Below, piece after piece: positions 44,135 to 53,055 of a stretch of DNA of 64,000 nucleotides. The stretch comes from CAVSPO01 sp963730005. Its GTDB lineage: Bacteria; Actinomycetota; Actinomycetes; Propionibacteriales; Propionibacteriaceae. The DNA is taken from positions 62,001-126,000 of the forward strand of contig CAVSPO010000036.1 in assembly GCA_963730005.1 (NCBI GenBank), given 5' to 3'. Both the position numbers and the translations under genes were made by a program. The notes under the pieces were generated by a model. The model was not told where the DNA came from, did not search any database, and worked only from the letters and a program-made list of their open reading frames with translations. Each line of letters opens with the position of its first letter. Position 1 is the first letter of the stretch.

Positions 44135-44722
44135 CTACTCCTGGCGATTGGTCGCGGTTCGGACCGGCTGCTTTTCGAGGTCGGCAATGAACTGGTCGAT
44201 GGTGCGGCGTGCTCGAGTCTCATCGATCAGTGACTCCTCCATGATGCGTCCGGCCAGCACGGTAGCCAGCTGGCCCAACTCACCACGAAGCTGCGATTGC
44301 GCGAACTCCCTTTCGGATGCGATCTGGCTGCGTGCCAGACTGAGTTGGCGAGTCGATTCCTGACCAGCTTGTTCCCTCATCTCGGCCAGGATCTGGGAAC
44401 CCTGACTCTTGGCGTCCTCGCGCACCTGGGCGGCTTCCGCCCGCGCCGCCTCCAGTTGAGCCTCCAACTCCAGTTTCGCCCGAGTGGCCTCCCGGACGGC
44501 GTTGTCCGCCCGCAAGATGCCACCCTCGATCTCGTTCGTACGCCTCTCGTACATCTCTTCAAAGCTGGGCGAAACGAATTTGGCAAAAAGGAACCACAAC
44601 AAGAGCAGCAGGACGACGCCGACGACCACTTCCCAGATTGATTCCGGAGCCACCGGGCTCTTGGCGGGGTAATCGTGGCCCATATTTCCGCCCTGCATCG
44701 GAATGAGCATGAGTTGCGACAT
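44135..44722 (-). CDS. atpF: F0 ATP synthase subunit b
   Basis: Peripheral stalk subunit (195 aa): one membrane helix (IWEVVVGVVLLLLLWFLFA), then a long charged coiled coil (RADNAVREATRAKLELEAQL, AEAAQVREDAKSQG) that reaches up to F1. It starts at ATG 44722, ten bases after atpE. A single b gene is present, so a homodimer is expected. Confidence 0.96.
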   Translation of the reverse strand: MSQLMLIPMQGGNMGHDYPAKSPVAPESIWEVVVGVVLLLLLWFLFAKFVSPSFEEMYERRTNEIEGGILRADNAVREATRAKLELEAQLEAARAEAAQVREDAKSQGSQILAEMREQAGQESTRQLSLARSQIASEREFAQSQLRGELGQLATVLAGRIMEESLIDETRARRTIDQFIADLEKQPVRTATNRQE

Positions 44723-44732
44723 GTTGACCTAC

Positions 44733-44954
44733 TCAGAGAATGAAGGCGAGGACGAAACCCAGAATAGCCAGCGCTTCGGTGAGAGCGAAGCCAATGTAGG
44801 CCGTGCTCATCAGGGCACCCTTGGCCTCTGGCTGACGCGCTGTGCCGTTGATGACAGCCGCGAAGATCAGGCCGATACCAACGCCTGGGCCAATGGCCGC
44901 GCAACCGAAACCGATGACGTTGAGCGAACCAGTCATCTCGAGAATAGGCAGCAT
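44733..44954 (-). CDS. atpE: F0 ATP synthase subunit c
   Basis: Ring-forming proteolipid (73 aa). Two membrane hairpin helices around the polar loop ARQPEAKG; the ion-binding carboxylate is Glu60 in GFALTEALAILGF. I see no sodium-site signature, so proton translocation is expected. This is the subunit targeted by bedaquiline in mycobacteria. Confidence 0.97.
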   Translation of the reverse strand: MLPILEMTGSLNVIGFGCAAIGPGVGIGLIFAAVINGTARQPEAKGALMSTAYIGFALTEALAILGFVLAFIL

Positions 44955-45001
44955 GTTCTTTCCTTTCAGTTCCAGCTCTTCCGTTTGAAGAACTTCAGTG
45001 C

Positions 45002-45790
45002 TCAGTGCCCCTCAGAGAGGGACGAGGAGATGTATTGGGCGTTCAGGACGGTGAAGACGTAGGCCTGCAGGAACCCCACGACCAGTTCCAAACAGGCCAT
45101 GGCGAGCGAAAAAACCAGCGCGAGAACGCCGGTCAAATTGAGGAACAGGTTGTCTGCGTAGGTGATCAGGAAACCGCCGCCGACAGCGAAAACCAGGACT
45201 GAGAGGTGACCGGCAAGCATGTTGGCGAACAGACGAACAGCAAGCGTGACGGGTCGGGTGATGAAGTTGGACAGGAACTCCAGGGGGACCATGAGCGGCA
45301 GCAGGTACGCCGGGGTGCCCGGTGGCACCAAGGAGTACTTCAGATAGCGAAAGCCATGAGTCTTGAAGCCCACCGTGACGTACATGATGAAGCTGACCAG
45401 AGCGAATCCGTAGACATAGCCGATCATTGAAAATGTCGGGAACATGAACAGGAAGAGTTGGCCAAACCAGTTGTTCAACAGAATGAACGTGAACAGCGCC
45501 AAGAGGTACGGAGTGAATTTCTTGAACTCCGGGCCAATCAGCTCCCGACTGATGCTGTTGCGAACCAGGTTGTAAATCTCTTCGGCCGCCCACTGCACCT
45601 TGCTCGGCACGACTTGGAGTTTGCGCGAGATGGACAGGAAGAAGATGGCGATGATCAGGAAGGCAACGATGGCCTGAATCATCGGCTTGTTCAGCCAATC
45701 AATTCCAAGCAGTCCCTTGGCGCGGAAATCGAAGTCGTGGACTCCGGGCGGGACGTACGTCTCCAACGGTATCAACAGCCCATCCAACAT
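45002..45790 (-). CDS. atpB: F0 ATP synthase subunit a
   Basis: Stator channel subunit for proton flow (262 aa, five or six membrane helices). The essential arginine is in LAVRLFANMLAGHLS and the final helix carries ELVVGFLQAYVFTVL. ATG 45790 begins one base after the stop of the AtpZ-like gene; in-frame ATGs 18 and 30 bases upstream lie inside that gene and are less likely. Confidence 0.95.
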   Translation of the reverse strand: MLDGLLIPLETYVPPGVHDFDFRAKGLLGIDWLNKPMIQAIVAFLIIAIFFLSISRKLQVVPSKVQWAAEEIYNLVRNSISRELIGPEFKKFTPYLLALFTFILLNNWFGQLFLFMFPTFSMIGYVYGFALVSFIMYVTVGFKTHGFRYLKYSLVPPGTPAYLLPLMVPLEFLSNFITRPVTLAVRLFANMLAGHLSVLVFAVGGGFLITYADNLFLNLTGVLALVFSLAMACLELVVGFLQAYVFTVLNAQYISSSLSEGH

Positions 45791-45791
45791 G

Positions 45792-46022
45792 CTATTTCTC
45801 GCTTCCATGACGCTTGACAACCATGTACACAGCGGCGGCGAAGCCCAACAACGCGCCTGCCGGCATCAAGAACCCGGTATCCAGAAAGTGATCTCCCACC
45901 CAGCCCAGACCGCCATACAACAGCACCCCGGTCAGCAAGTCGGAGAAGACACGCATACCATCGTCGTGATAGTTCGGCCTCTTGGCGTTGTCCTTCCTGG
46001 CATCCTGCTCCAGATCAGTCAC
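45792..46022 (-). CDS. AtpZ/AtpI-family protein
   Basis: 76 aa with two membrane helices (VLLYGGLGWVGDHF and FLMPAGALLGFAAAVYMVV) after a charged N-terminus. This is the small AtpZ-like protein that precedes atpB in actinobacteria; relatives help divalent-cation transport or c-ring assembly. It starts at GTG 46022, overlapping the stop of the preceding atpI gene (GTGA). Confidence 0.85.
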   Translation of the reverse strand: MTDLEQDARKDNAKRPNYHDDGMRVFSDLLTGVLLYGGLGWVGDHFLDTGFLMPAGALLGFAAAVYMVVKRHGSEK

Positions 46023-46516
46023 CGCACCGCCTCCCGACCACGCGAATCCCCATCATCGTAGACCGGGACTCGCGACCGGGCGTGGGAAACCACTATCCCA
46101 GCGAGCCAGCCAGCGACCGCGACACAGCCGGAAACCACGAACCAGGTGGTCGACAGGTGCTCGGTCAACTCGGGTCTGATGAGCACCAGCCACACGAGCA
46201 TTCCCAGCACTGCCACGCGGGCGACGAAGGACCCCAGGACGATCAACAACCCGCGCCCGTCAGCCGTCGACAGCGCTTTGACCTCCACCAGCTGCCCAGT
46301 GACGAAGAAGCCGAGCACCAGAGCGCCCGTCACCAGCACGGTCAACAGGGCTTGCAGACCGCCAAGGAGCATGGCCATCGCCGCAACGACCACCAAACTG
46401 GCACCCGCAGTCACCAGCCCCCCGTGCAACATCGCGCGAGACCAGGGCGGCTGCGCTTTGCCTCGAGAGCGCGCGGCAACACGGCCAAGCTCACGGCAGG
46501 CGGACAGCACGGTCAC
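46019..46516 (-). CDS. atpI: AtpI-like membrane protein
   Basis: 165 aa with four membrane helices (GGLVTAGASLVVVAAMAML, LLTVLVTGALVLGFFVTG, GSFVARVAVLGMLVWLVLI and a last one), the position and topology of actinobacterial AtpI (mycobacterial Rv1303). AtpI relatives assist c-ring assembly. GTG 46516 was chosen because AAAGG lies nine bases upstream; a TTG 21 bases earlier is possible. First gene of the atp operon proper. Confidence 0.8.
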   Translation of the reverse strand: MTVLSACRELGRVAARSRGKAQPPWSRAMLHGGLVTAGASLVVVAAMAMLLGGLQALLTVLVTGALVLGFFVTGQLVEVKALSTADGRGLLIVLGSFVARVAVLGMLVWLVLIRPELTEHLSTTWFVVSGCVAVAGWLAGIVVSHARSRVPVYDDGDSRGREAVR

Positions 46517-46614
46517 AACCGACAACCTTTCCGACAATCAACTCCACTGGTGACACGGATGGACGCGAACTTATCACAACGCCTCCGTTCCGGGCAGGGA
46601 CCTGCCTCAGGAGA

Positions 46615-47757
46615 TCACTGCGGCCCAGGACCGATGCCCGGCCGAGCTTGATCAGGTCGTGTCTGGCGTAAGAGTGGCACCACTGTCACAGCGATGGTGA
46701 GCACCCACACGGCCACGACTGCGGCAACGGTCAACCGGTTGGATGCCAGCCCCAGCGCGATCACCCCGAAAGCAATCACAGCACTCCACAGGTACATGAT
46801 CAGCACTGCCTTGACCTGGGAATGCCCCAGCCGCAACAGCCGGTGATGCAGATGCTGTTTGTCCGCGACAAACCACCAGTTGCCATTCAACGTTCGCCGC
46901 ACGTAGGCCATCACCAGGTCAAGCAGGGGAATGAACATGATCGCGAACGGCAACAGGATGGGGAGCCAGGACGGGATCAGTCCACCGCCGCTGGCTGCCG
47001 CCGTGAGCGTCGAGGAGTCGATCTGGCCGGTCAGCGAGATGGTCGAGCAGGCGAGCAACAGGCCCAGCAACATCGAGCCCGAATCGCCCATGAACATCCG
47101 GGCTGGAAAGAAGTTGTGCGGCAGGAAGCCCAGACAGACACCGGTGATCGTGACTGTCACGAGGCTTGCGGTCGTGGCAACAACGAAGTTCTCCTCGTAG
47201 GCCAGCAGATAGGTGTAGGTGAACATGGCGAAGGCGCCGATGGCGACCACACCTGCCGAGAGCCCGTCCAGTCCGTCAATCAGGTTGATGGCGTTGACAC
47301 AGACGAAAACGAACAGCACCGTGATCAGCGTCGAACTCGCCAGATCGAGGGCGTAGATCGAATTGGGCAATGAGATCCAGTACAACCTGACACCGTTGAG
47401 CACGGCCACGCCGGCCGCCAACACCTGGCCCGCCACCTTCGCCACGATGGGCAGGTCGAGCACATCGTCCAGCGCACCCACGGCACAAATCACCAGCGCG
47501 GCCAGGAAGATGGCGCGGGCGTCTTGACTGACGACCTTGTGTGCGCTCAAGAATGGCAGCCGAGAGGCCAGGTAGAACGCCGCCCCCACACCTACCAGCA
47601 TGGCCAGCCCGCCCAGATAGGGGGTGGGCGTGGCGTGCACGTCACGATCGCGAACAGCGGCCATCGCTCCGGTCTTGATGGCTGTTCGTCGCCACAGGCC
47701 CGCCACCAGATAGGTGGCAGCTGCGGCGATCAGCATCACCAGGACGTACTCACGCAT
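46615..47757 (-). CDS. wecA: Undecaprenyl/decaprenyl-phosphate GlcNAc-1-phosphate transferase (WecA/Rfe family)
   Basis: Polytopic membrane enzyme (380 aa, about 11 helices) that starts cell-wall glycan assembly on polyprenyl phosphate; in mycobacteria the orthologue Rv1302 makes decaprenyl-PP-GlcNAc for the arabinogalactan linker. Catalytic motifs: GALDDVLDLP, NAINLIDGLDGLSAG, FMGDSGSMLLG and HLHHRLLRLGHS. The target glycan in this organism is not determined. Located between tsaC and atpI, as in mycobacteria. Confidence 0.9.
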   Translation of the reverse strand: MREYVLVMLIAAAATYLVAGLWRRTAIKTGAMAAVRDRDVHATPTPYLGGLAMLVGVGAAFYLASRLPFLSAHKVVSQDARAIFLAALVICAVGALDDVLDLPIVAKVAGQVLAAGVAVLNGVRLYWISLPNSIYALDLASSTLITVLFVFVCVNAINLIDGLDGLSAGVVAIGAFAMFTYTYLLAYEENFVVATTASLVTVTITGVCLGFLPHNFFPARMFMGDSGSMLLGLLLACSTISLTGQIDSSTLTAAASGGGLIPSWLPILLPFAIMFIPLLDLVMAYVRRTLNGNWWFVADKQHLHHRLLRLGHSQVKAVLIMYLWSAVIAFGVIALGLASNRLTVAAVVAVWVLTIAVTVVPLLRQTRPDQARPGIGPGPQ

Positions 47758-47763
47758 GGCGGG

Positions 47764-48477
47764 TCAGGCCTCCGGTGTGCCGGTCTCAGCTGGTCCGGCG
47801 TCGGATTCGAGGTGCGGAGCGACGGCCAACAGCTCCGCCAGACCAATCGCTCCAGCCCGCAGCAATCGCCCGTTGTTGGTGCTGGAAAAGTCGACGATCG
47901 TGGACGCGACACCGCCGGGAGCTGGCCCGTCGTCAAGGTAGACGGCAATTGCGCTGCCCAGCATCTGCTCCGCCTCGTCGATGGTGGCTGCGGCAGGCAA
48001 CCCGGAAGTGTTTGCGCTGCTGACCGCCAGCGGCCCAGTTGCCCGCAGTAGTGCCCGCGTCAGCTCATGGTCCGGAACCCGCACCGCGATCGTGCCGCGC
48101 GTCTCACCCAGATCCATCGGCAACGCGCTCTGGGCCTTGAGGATCATCGTCAACGCTCCCGGCCAGAATGCCTCGGCCAGCTTGCTTGCGTAGCTGGGCA
48201 CCTCTCGAACCAGCGCGGCCATCATGGCCGGCTCGGCAATCAAGACTGGAGGCGGCATGTCTCGGCCGCGTTGTTTGGCGTCCAGCAGCCCCTGCACGGC
48301 TCGGGCGTTGAGTGCGTCGGCGCCGATCCCGTACACCGTGTCGGTGGGCAGCACGATGCAACGTCCAGCTGCGATCGCGGATCTGGCAGCCTGGAGCGCT
48401 TCGTCGCTGTGCTCTCGCAGCGACAATCTCACCGAAGGCTCGGGCTGACCGGAGGAATCCGGAGTGCTGTGTGTCAC
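47764..48477 (-). CDS. tsaC: L-threonylcarbamoyladenylate synthase
   Basis: Forms threonylcarbamoyl-AMP for the t6A37 modification of ANN-decoding tRNAs (237 aa, Sua5/YciO/YrdC family). LPTDTVYGIGADALN, KQRGRDMPPPVLI, FWPGALTMIL, TIAVRVPDH and PLAVSSANTSGLPAA are the usual blocks. It has no Sua5 C-terminal domain, so it is TsaC rather than full Sua5. GTG 48477 overlaps the prmC stop (GTGA). Confidence 0.93.
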   Translation of the reverse strand: MTHSTPDSSGQPEPSVRLSLREHSDEALQAARSAIAAGRCIVLPTDTVYGIGADALNARAVQGLLDAKQRGRDMPPPVLIAEPAMMAALVREVPSYASKLAEAFWPGALTMILKAQSALPMDLGETRGTIAVRVPDHELTRALLRATGPLAVSSANTSGLPAAATIDEAEQMLGSAIAVYLDDGPAPGGVASTIVDFSSTNNGRLLRAGAIGLAELLAVAPHLESDAGPAETGTPEA

Positions 48478-49361
48478 CTGGCCATCTTCTCACGCCCTGC
48501 CTGCGGCAGCCGTGCGCTCACCCATCGTGGTCGACCCGTCAAGTCGTGGTGGTCGTGCACCTCAACCCAACCTGATGCGGCCAACAGCGCCGGAGCGGCT
48601 TCGCCGTGCGAATCGTCGTGCTCCACCACCAGCAGCCCGCCGGGACGCAGCAGGCGCCTCCCCACGGGCTCGATGGCCCGTAGTGCATCCAGACCGTCAG
48701 TGCCCGAGAAGAGCGCCTGGGACGGGTCGTGATCGCGCACATCCACCGGCAGTTCAGGCAGGCTACCGGTGGGCAGGTAGGGGGGGTTGGAGACCACCAC
48801 ATCGACGTGCCCGTCCAGTGACAGATCCGCGACCTCGGACGGGGTGTCGCTCAGGTCCCCCTGCACCAGCACCACACCCGTGCCCCGCAGGTTCTCCCGT
48901 GCATAGCCAGCGGCCCCGGGGTCCAGCTCCACGGCCACGACTCGTGCATCGGCCACCTCGTCGACGACTGCGGCGGCGATCGCTCCCGACCCGGTGCACA
49001 GGTCCACGACCAGCACGGGGCGGCTGCCGGCAAACCGGTTCGCCTCGTCGATCGCGGCTCCGGCCACCAGTTCGGTTTCCGGCCGCGGGATGAACACTCC
49101 CGGGCCGACGGCCAATTCGACGTTGCGGAACCAGGCTCGCCCGGTCAGATGCTGCACTGGCCTGCCATCGGCTCGCTCATCCAGCAGAGCAGCGAACTGC
49201 ACCCGCTGGGCCTGTGTTGGATGCGCAGAAATCAACTCCCACGGTTCGACGCCGAGCACGTGAGCCAACAGGATCCTTGCGTCGGCCAAACCGGCTTCCG
49301 ACCCGGAGGCAGCAAGCCGCTTCGCGGCTCGATTCAGCAACTGGTTCACGGTGACCGACAT
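48474..49361 (-). CDS. prmC: Peptide chain release factor glutamine methyltransferase
   Basis: Methylates the GGQ glutamine of release factors (295 aa). N-terminal five-helix substrate domain (ARILLAHVLGVEPWELI), then RPETELVAGAAID, the SAM site VVDLCTGSGAIAAA and catalytic VVSNPPYLP. It begins at ATG 49361, overlapping the prfA stop by one base, so enzyme and substrate are co-translated. Confidence 0.95.
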   Translation of the reverse strand: MSVTVNQLLNRAAKRLAASGSEAGLADARILLAHVLGVEPWELISAHPTQAQRVQFAALLDERADGRPVQHLTGRAWFRNVELAVGPGVFIPRPETELVAGAAIDEANRFAGSRPVLVVDLCTGSGAIAAAVVDEVADARVVAVELDPGAAGYARENLRGTGVVLVQGDLSDTPSEVADLSLDGHVDVVVSNPPYLPTGSLPELPVDVRDHDPSQALFSGTDGLDALRAIEPVGRRLLRPGGLLVVEHDDSHGEAAPALLAASGWVEVHDHHDLTGRPRWVSARLPQAGREKMAR

Positions 49362-50440
49362 CAGTGGTCCCCGAAGCTGTCCAGCCTCTCGGCCAGATCG
49401 GCCGCCTGCAGAGCCGCCACGACATCCTCCAGAGCACCGCCAAGAACTGCATCAAGATTGTGCGCCTTGAAGCCGATCCGGTGGTCGGTGATCCTGTTCT
49501 CCGGAAAGTTGTAAGTCCGAATGCGTTCCGAACGATCGACTGTGCGCACCTGCGATTTGCGTGCCGCCTCCGCTTGCACAGCCTCCTCGTCGGCTCTCAC
49601 GGCAGCGAGCCTGACCCGCAGAATGCGCATCGCCGACGCCCTGTTCTGCAATTGGGAGCGCTCATTCTGGCAAGTCACCACGGTGTTGGTGGGCAGGTGG
49701 GTGATGCGCACCGCGGAGTCGGTGGTGTTGACTCCCTGACCACCCTTGCCGCTGGATCGGTAGACGTCGATGCGCAGATCGTCATCGTTGATCTCGATCT
49801 CGTCAGCGTCCTCAAGGTCGGGAAAGACGAGCACCCCCGCCGCGGACGTGTGGATGCGCCCCTGCGACTCGGTCACTGGCACTCGCTGCACGCGGTGCAC
49901 CCCGGCCTCGAACTTGAGCACGCCGAAGGGCATGTTCGCGGGGTCGGTGTGGGCCCGGGCCCGCACCGCAACAGTGACGGACTTGTAGCCACCCAGATCC
50001 GTCTGTTCCTCGTCGAGCACCTCGACCTTCCAACCCTGGCTCTCGGCGTAGCGGGTGTACATGTTCAGCAGGTCGCCAGCGAACAGAGCGGATTCCTCAC
50101 CGCCCTCGCCAGACTTGATCTCCAGAATGGCGTCATTGGAGTCGTTGGGGTCACGGGGAGCCAACAGCTTGGTGATCCGTTCGGTCACTGCGTCCAGGGA
50201 GCCTTGCAGGCGTTCCGCTTCGGCAGCGAACTCCGCATCGTCAGCACCCAGTTCCCGGGCTGCAGCCAGATCCTCCCGCAGACGCTCGTACTCGTCGAGG
50301 GCAGAGACGATCGGCTTCAGTTCGGCGTAACGACGACCGACACGCCGGGAACGACTGGCGTCGGAATTGATCGCTGGGTCGGACATCTCCCGTTCCAGAC
50401 CAACAAGCTCCGCGCGAAGGGACTCTGCGGCTTCGAACAT
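49361..50440 (-). CDS. prfA: Peptide chain release factor 1
   Basis: Terminates translation at UAA and UAG (359 aa). The peptidyl-tRNA hydrolysis motif is SSGKGGQGVNTTDSAV (GGQ at about residue 230). The stop-recognition region, HTSAAGVLVFPDLEDADE, matches the RF1 layout. ATG 50440 has a GAGGAA just upstream. Confidence 0.97.
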   Translation of the reverse strand: MFEAAESLRAELVGLEREMSDPAINSDASRSRRVGRRYAELKPIVSALDEYERLREDLAAARELGADDAEFAAEAERLQGSLDAVTERITKLLAPRDPNDSNDAILEIKSGEGGEESALFAGDLLNMYTRYAESQGWKVEVLDEEQTDLGGYKSVTVAVRARAHTDPANMPFGVLKFEAGVHRVQRVPVTESQGRIHTSAAGVLVFPDLEDADEIEINDDDLRIDVYRSSGKGGQGVNTTDSAVRITHLPTNTVVTCQNERSQLQNRASAMRILRVRLAAVRADEEAVQAEAARKSQVRTVDRSERIRTYNFPENRITDHRIGFKAHNLDAVLGGALEDVVAALQAADLAERLDSFGDH

Positions 50441-50480
50441 GATTCCTCAATTGGTCGCTGGGTTGCTGCCGGAACGCAAA

Positions 50481-50513
50481 CAGGCGCTGGACGAGCGAGT
50501 CGTCCAGCGCCTG
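50481..50513 (-). terminator. Hairpin between rpmE and prfA
   Basis: Perfect 14-bp stem (CAGGCGCTGGACGA and its complement) with a 5-base loop, followed on the minus strand by only a weak T-rich stretch. Likely terminates or attenuates rpmE transcription before prfA. Confidence 0.75.
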
Positions 50514-50522
50514 CCTTCGAAG

Positions 50523-50729
50523 CTACTTCTTGCCGTAACGGCGCTCGAAGCGGGCAACGCGGCCACCCGTGTCCAGGATCTTCTGCTTGCCGGTGTAGAA
50601 GGGGTGGCAGGCCGAGCACACGTCGGCGCTCATGACCTCACCCTTGTGGGTGCTGCGGGTGGTGAAGGTACTCCCGCACGAGCACACGACCTTGGTCTCG
50701 TGGTAGTCGGGGTGAATGCCCTGCTTCAT
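50523..50729 (-). CDS. rpmE: 50S ribosomal protein bL31
   Basis: 68 aa, the zinc-containing C+ form: CSCGSTF and CSACHPFYTGKQK supply four cysteines. It begins KQGIHPDYHET and ends ERRYGKK. GAGGAGA lies upstream of the ATG. C+ bL31 is typically replaced by a zinc-free paralogue under Zur control; that paralogue is not in this window. Confidence 0.96.
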   Translation of the reverse strand: MKQGIHPDYHETKVVCSCGSTFTTRSTHKGEVMSADVCSACHPFYTGKQKILDTGGRVARFERRYGKK

Positions 50730-50900
50730 GGAAATCTCCTCGTTGGAAGTCGTGCCGGGTCGCTCATGCCTGAGTGGCTCGCCCGCTTACCGGGGTTTGT
50801 CACCAAAGCTTGTTGCCAGGGCTTGGCCTGACGAGCGTGAACCGGCGCCGAAGTGCGATCGTACTCCTGGTCGGGGCGTTGCCCCAACTCGCGGCTGGAT

Positions 50901-52688
50901 TCACTCGCCACCCGGGGTGGTGCGACTGATCTGAACCAGGAACTCGGCGTTGTTGTTGCTCTTGCGCAGCTGTTTGAGCAGCATCTCCAACGCTTGCTGG
51001 TCGTCGAGCCCGGACAGCACCCGACGAAGCTTCCAGATGATGTCAAGCTCTTGACGACCCATCAGCAACTCCTCCCGACGGGTGCCTGAGGCGTCCACGT
51101 CGATGGCCGGGAAAATGCGCTTGTCTGCCAACTGGCGGCTGAGCCGCAATTCCATGTTGCCGGTACCCTTGAACTCCTCGAAAATGACGTCGTCCATCTT
51201 GGAACCGGTTTCGACCAACGCCGTGGCAAGGATGGTCAGCGAACCGCCGTTCTCAATGTTGCGGGCGGCACCAAAGAACTTCTTGGGCGGGTACAGGGCA
51301 GATGAATCGACACCACCCGAGAGGATGCGGCCAGACGCTGGCGCTGACTGGTTGTAGGCGCGGCTCAGCCGGGTGATGCCGTCAAGCAGAATGACCACGT
51401 CATGGCCCAACTCGACCAGCCGCTTGGCGCGCTCGACGGCCAGCTCGGCCAACACGGTGTGCTCGTCGGCAGGACGGTCGAAGGTGGAGGCGATCACCTC
51501 GGCGCTGGTGGTGCGCTGGAAGTCCGTGACCTCCTCGGGCCGTTCGTCCACCAGGACAACCATCAGGTAGACCTCGGGGTTGTTGGCCGTGATGGCGTTG
51601 GCGATGCTCTGCATCACCATCGTCTTGCCCGCCTTGGGAGGCGACACGATGAGCCCGCGCTGCCCCTTTCCGATCGGCGACATCAAGTCGACGATGCGCC
51701 CCGTCATGTTGATCGGCGCGGTCTCCATGCGAAGCCGCTCCTGCGGGTACAGCGGGGTGAGCTTGCTGAACTCGGGGCGGCCCTTCATGCGATCCGGCTC
51801 AACACCATTGACGGTGTCCAGACGCACCAACGGGTTGTACTTCTCCTTGCGTTCCCCTTCCCGGGTTGCCCGAATGGCGCCCGTGATCACGTCGCCCTTG
51901 CGCAGGTCATTCTTGCGTACCACGGACAGGCTGACGTAGGCGTCGTTGGGCCCTGGCAGGTAGCCCGAGGTGCGAACGAACGCATAATTGTCGAGGACGT
52001 CAAGGATCCCTGCCACCTCGACCAGGACGTCGTCCTCGCGCACGACCGTGTCTTCGTAGCGGCTCAGGTCCGCCCCGCCAGTCCGGTTGTTGCGGCGGGT
52101 GCCCTGTCGATCGCGACTGCGGCGGCGCCTGGAGCGCCGACCGGAGCCGTCCTCGTCAAGTCCGCCCTCGGTGCGCCGACCATTGGCCTGGGTTGCTCGC
52201 CTGTCCTGGGACGCATCGCTGGCCTTCGCAGCCGCGGCATCTGTGGTGCCGCCCTGACCGTCCTGCTGTCTGGGCTGACGCTGCCGGCGACGTTGCTGCA
52301 CCTGCGGATCCTTGCTGAGCTCTGCAAGGCGAGCGCCCACTTCGTCGACGACACTGGGCTCGCCTGCGTCAACGTCCTTCTCGTGGCGAGCCTCCACACG
52401 CAGGCGAGCTTGTTCGACGGCGGTGGCCTCGCGATCCTCGACAGCAAGCTCCTGTCTGCGCACCGGCGCCTGCCGATCGCGCGAGCCCACGGATTCGGCA
52501 TGGGAGCCAGGCGCCTGAGCAGCACGGATGGCATCAATGAGCGCCTGCTTGCGCATGCCGCTGGCGCCCTTGACGCCCAAGGATGACGCCATGGCCTTCA
52601 ACTCGGGCAGCAGTCTGGCGTTCAGTCCGCCCTTGGCGCCGGGATCGGGTTCGTCAGCGGGCGACGGGTTTTGCGGAGTCTCAGTCAC
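50901..52688 (-). CDS. rho: Transcription termination factor Rho
   Basis: Hexameric RNA-dependent ATPase (595 aa, much longer than the 419 aa E. coli protein). An N-terminal Rho_N helical domain (LPELKAMASSLGVKG) is followed by a ~170-residue insertion rich in Arg, Gln, Asp and Ala (QQRRRQRQPRQQDGQGG, RRSRRRRSRDRQG), typical of actinobacteria and thought to give extra RNA binding. RNA-binding strand DNYAFVRTSGYLPGPNDAY; Walker A SPPKAGKTMVMQ at about residue 350; Walker B DVVILLDGITRLSRAYN. GTG 52688 has GAAGGA upstream. Confidence 0.96.
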   Translation of the reverse strand: MTETPQNPSPADEPDPGAKGGLNARLLPELKAMASSLGVKGASGMRKQALIDAIRAAQAPGSHAESVGSRDRQAPVRRQELAVEDREATAVEQARLRVEARHEKDVDAGEPSVVDEVGARLAELSKDPQVQQRRRQRQPRQQDGQGGTTDAAAAKASDASQDRRATQANGRRTEGGLDEDGSGRRSRRRRSRDRQGTRRNNRTGGADLSRYEDTVVREDDVLVEVAGILDVLDNYAFVRTSGYLPGPNDAYVSLSVVRKNDLRKGDVITGAIRATREGERKEKYNPLVRLDTVNGVEPDRMKGRPEFSKLTPLYPQERLRMETAPINMTGRIVDLMSPIGKGQRGLIVSPPKAGKTMVMQSIANAITANNPEVYLMVVLVDERPEEVTDFQRTTSAEVIASTFDRPADEHTVLAELAVERAKRLVELGHDVVILLDGITRLSRAYNQSAPASGRILSGGVDSSALYPPKKFFGAARNIENGGSLTILATALVETGSKMDDVIFEEFKGTGNMELRLSRQLADKRIFPAIDVDASGTRREELLMGRQELDIIWKLRRVLSGLDDQQALEMLLKQLRKSNNNAEFLVQISRTTPGGE

Positions 52689-53055
52689 GGATGTCCTTCT
52701 ATTGGGGCCCGCGGCAGCAGAAGACTGACGTGGGCTGGCGTTCAGCACCACTCCGTTCTTGGCCGGCGGGGTTGGAGTGGCAAATCCATTCACGACGACG
52801 CCGTCGAACCTGGCTGGCCGGGCGACACCAATCGGGGGGCTGCACCATGGCGCGGTCCTGAACTCATGAGCACCCGCAGGGATCGAGTTCGTCTCAGACC
52901 CAACATTGCTGTCGCGTCCAACGGCAGAACAACTGTCAAACCGTCGAAGCGATCGTCACGTCAGGAGGCACCGCGCAGGGGTGCGGAGGCAAATCCTTGC
53001 CTCACTGCGCCACAGCCTAGCAAATGCCGGCCCACCGAGCACATTCGCTGACAGG
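52689..53055 (-). other. Long rho 5' region (no gene seen)
   Basis: This 367-base stretch holds no credible gene on either strand. On the minus strand a TAGGCT at 53014-53019 could be the rho -10, implying a leader of about 318 bases. Long leaders that let Rho down-regulate its own message are known in other bacteria; whether that applies here is untested. Confidence 0.45.
53014..53019 (-). promoter_or_regulatory. Candidate -10 for rho
   Basis: Minus-strand TAGGCT, with GTGCTC roughly 17 bases upstream as a poor -35. It is the best TANNNT site between thrH and rho. Confidence 0.35.
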
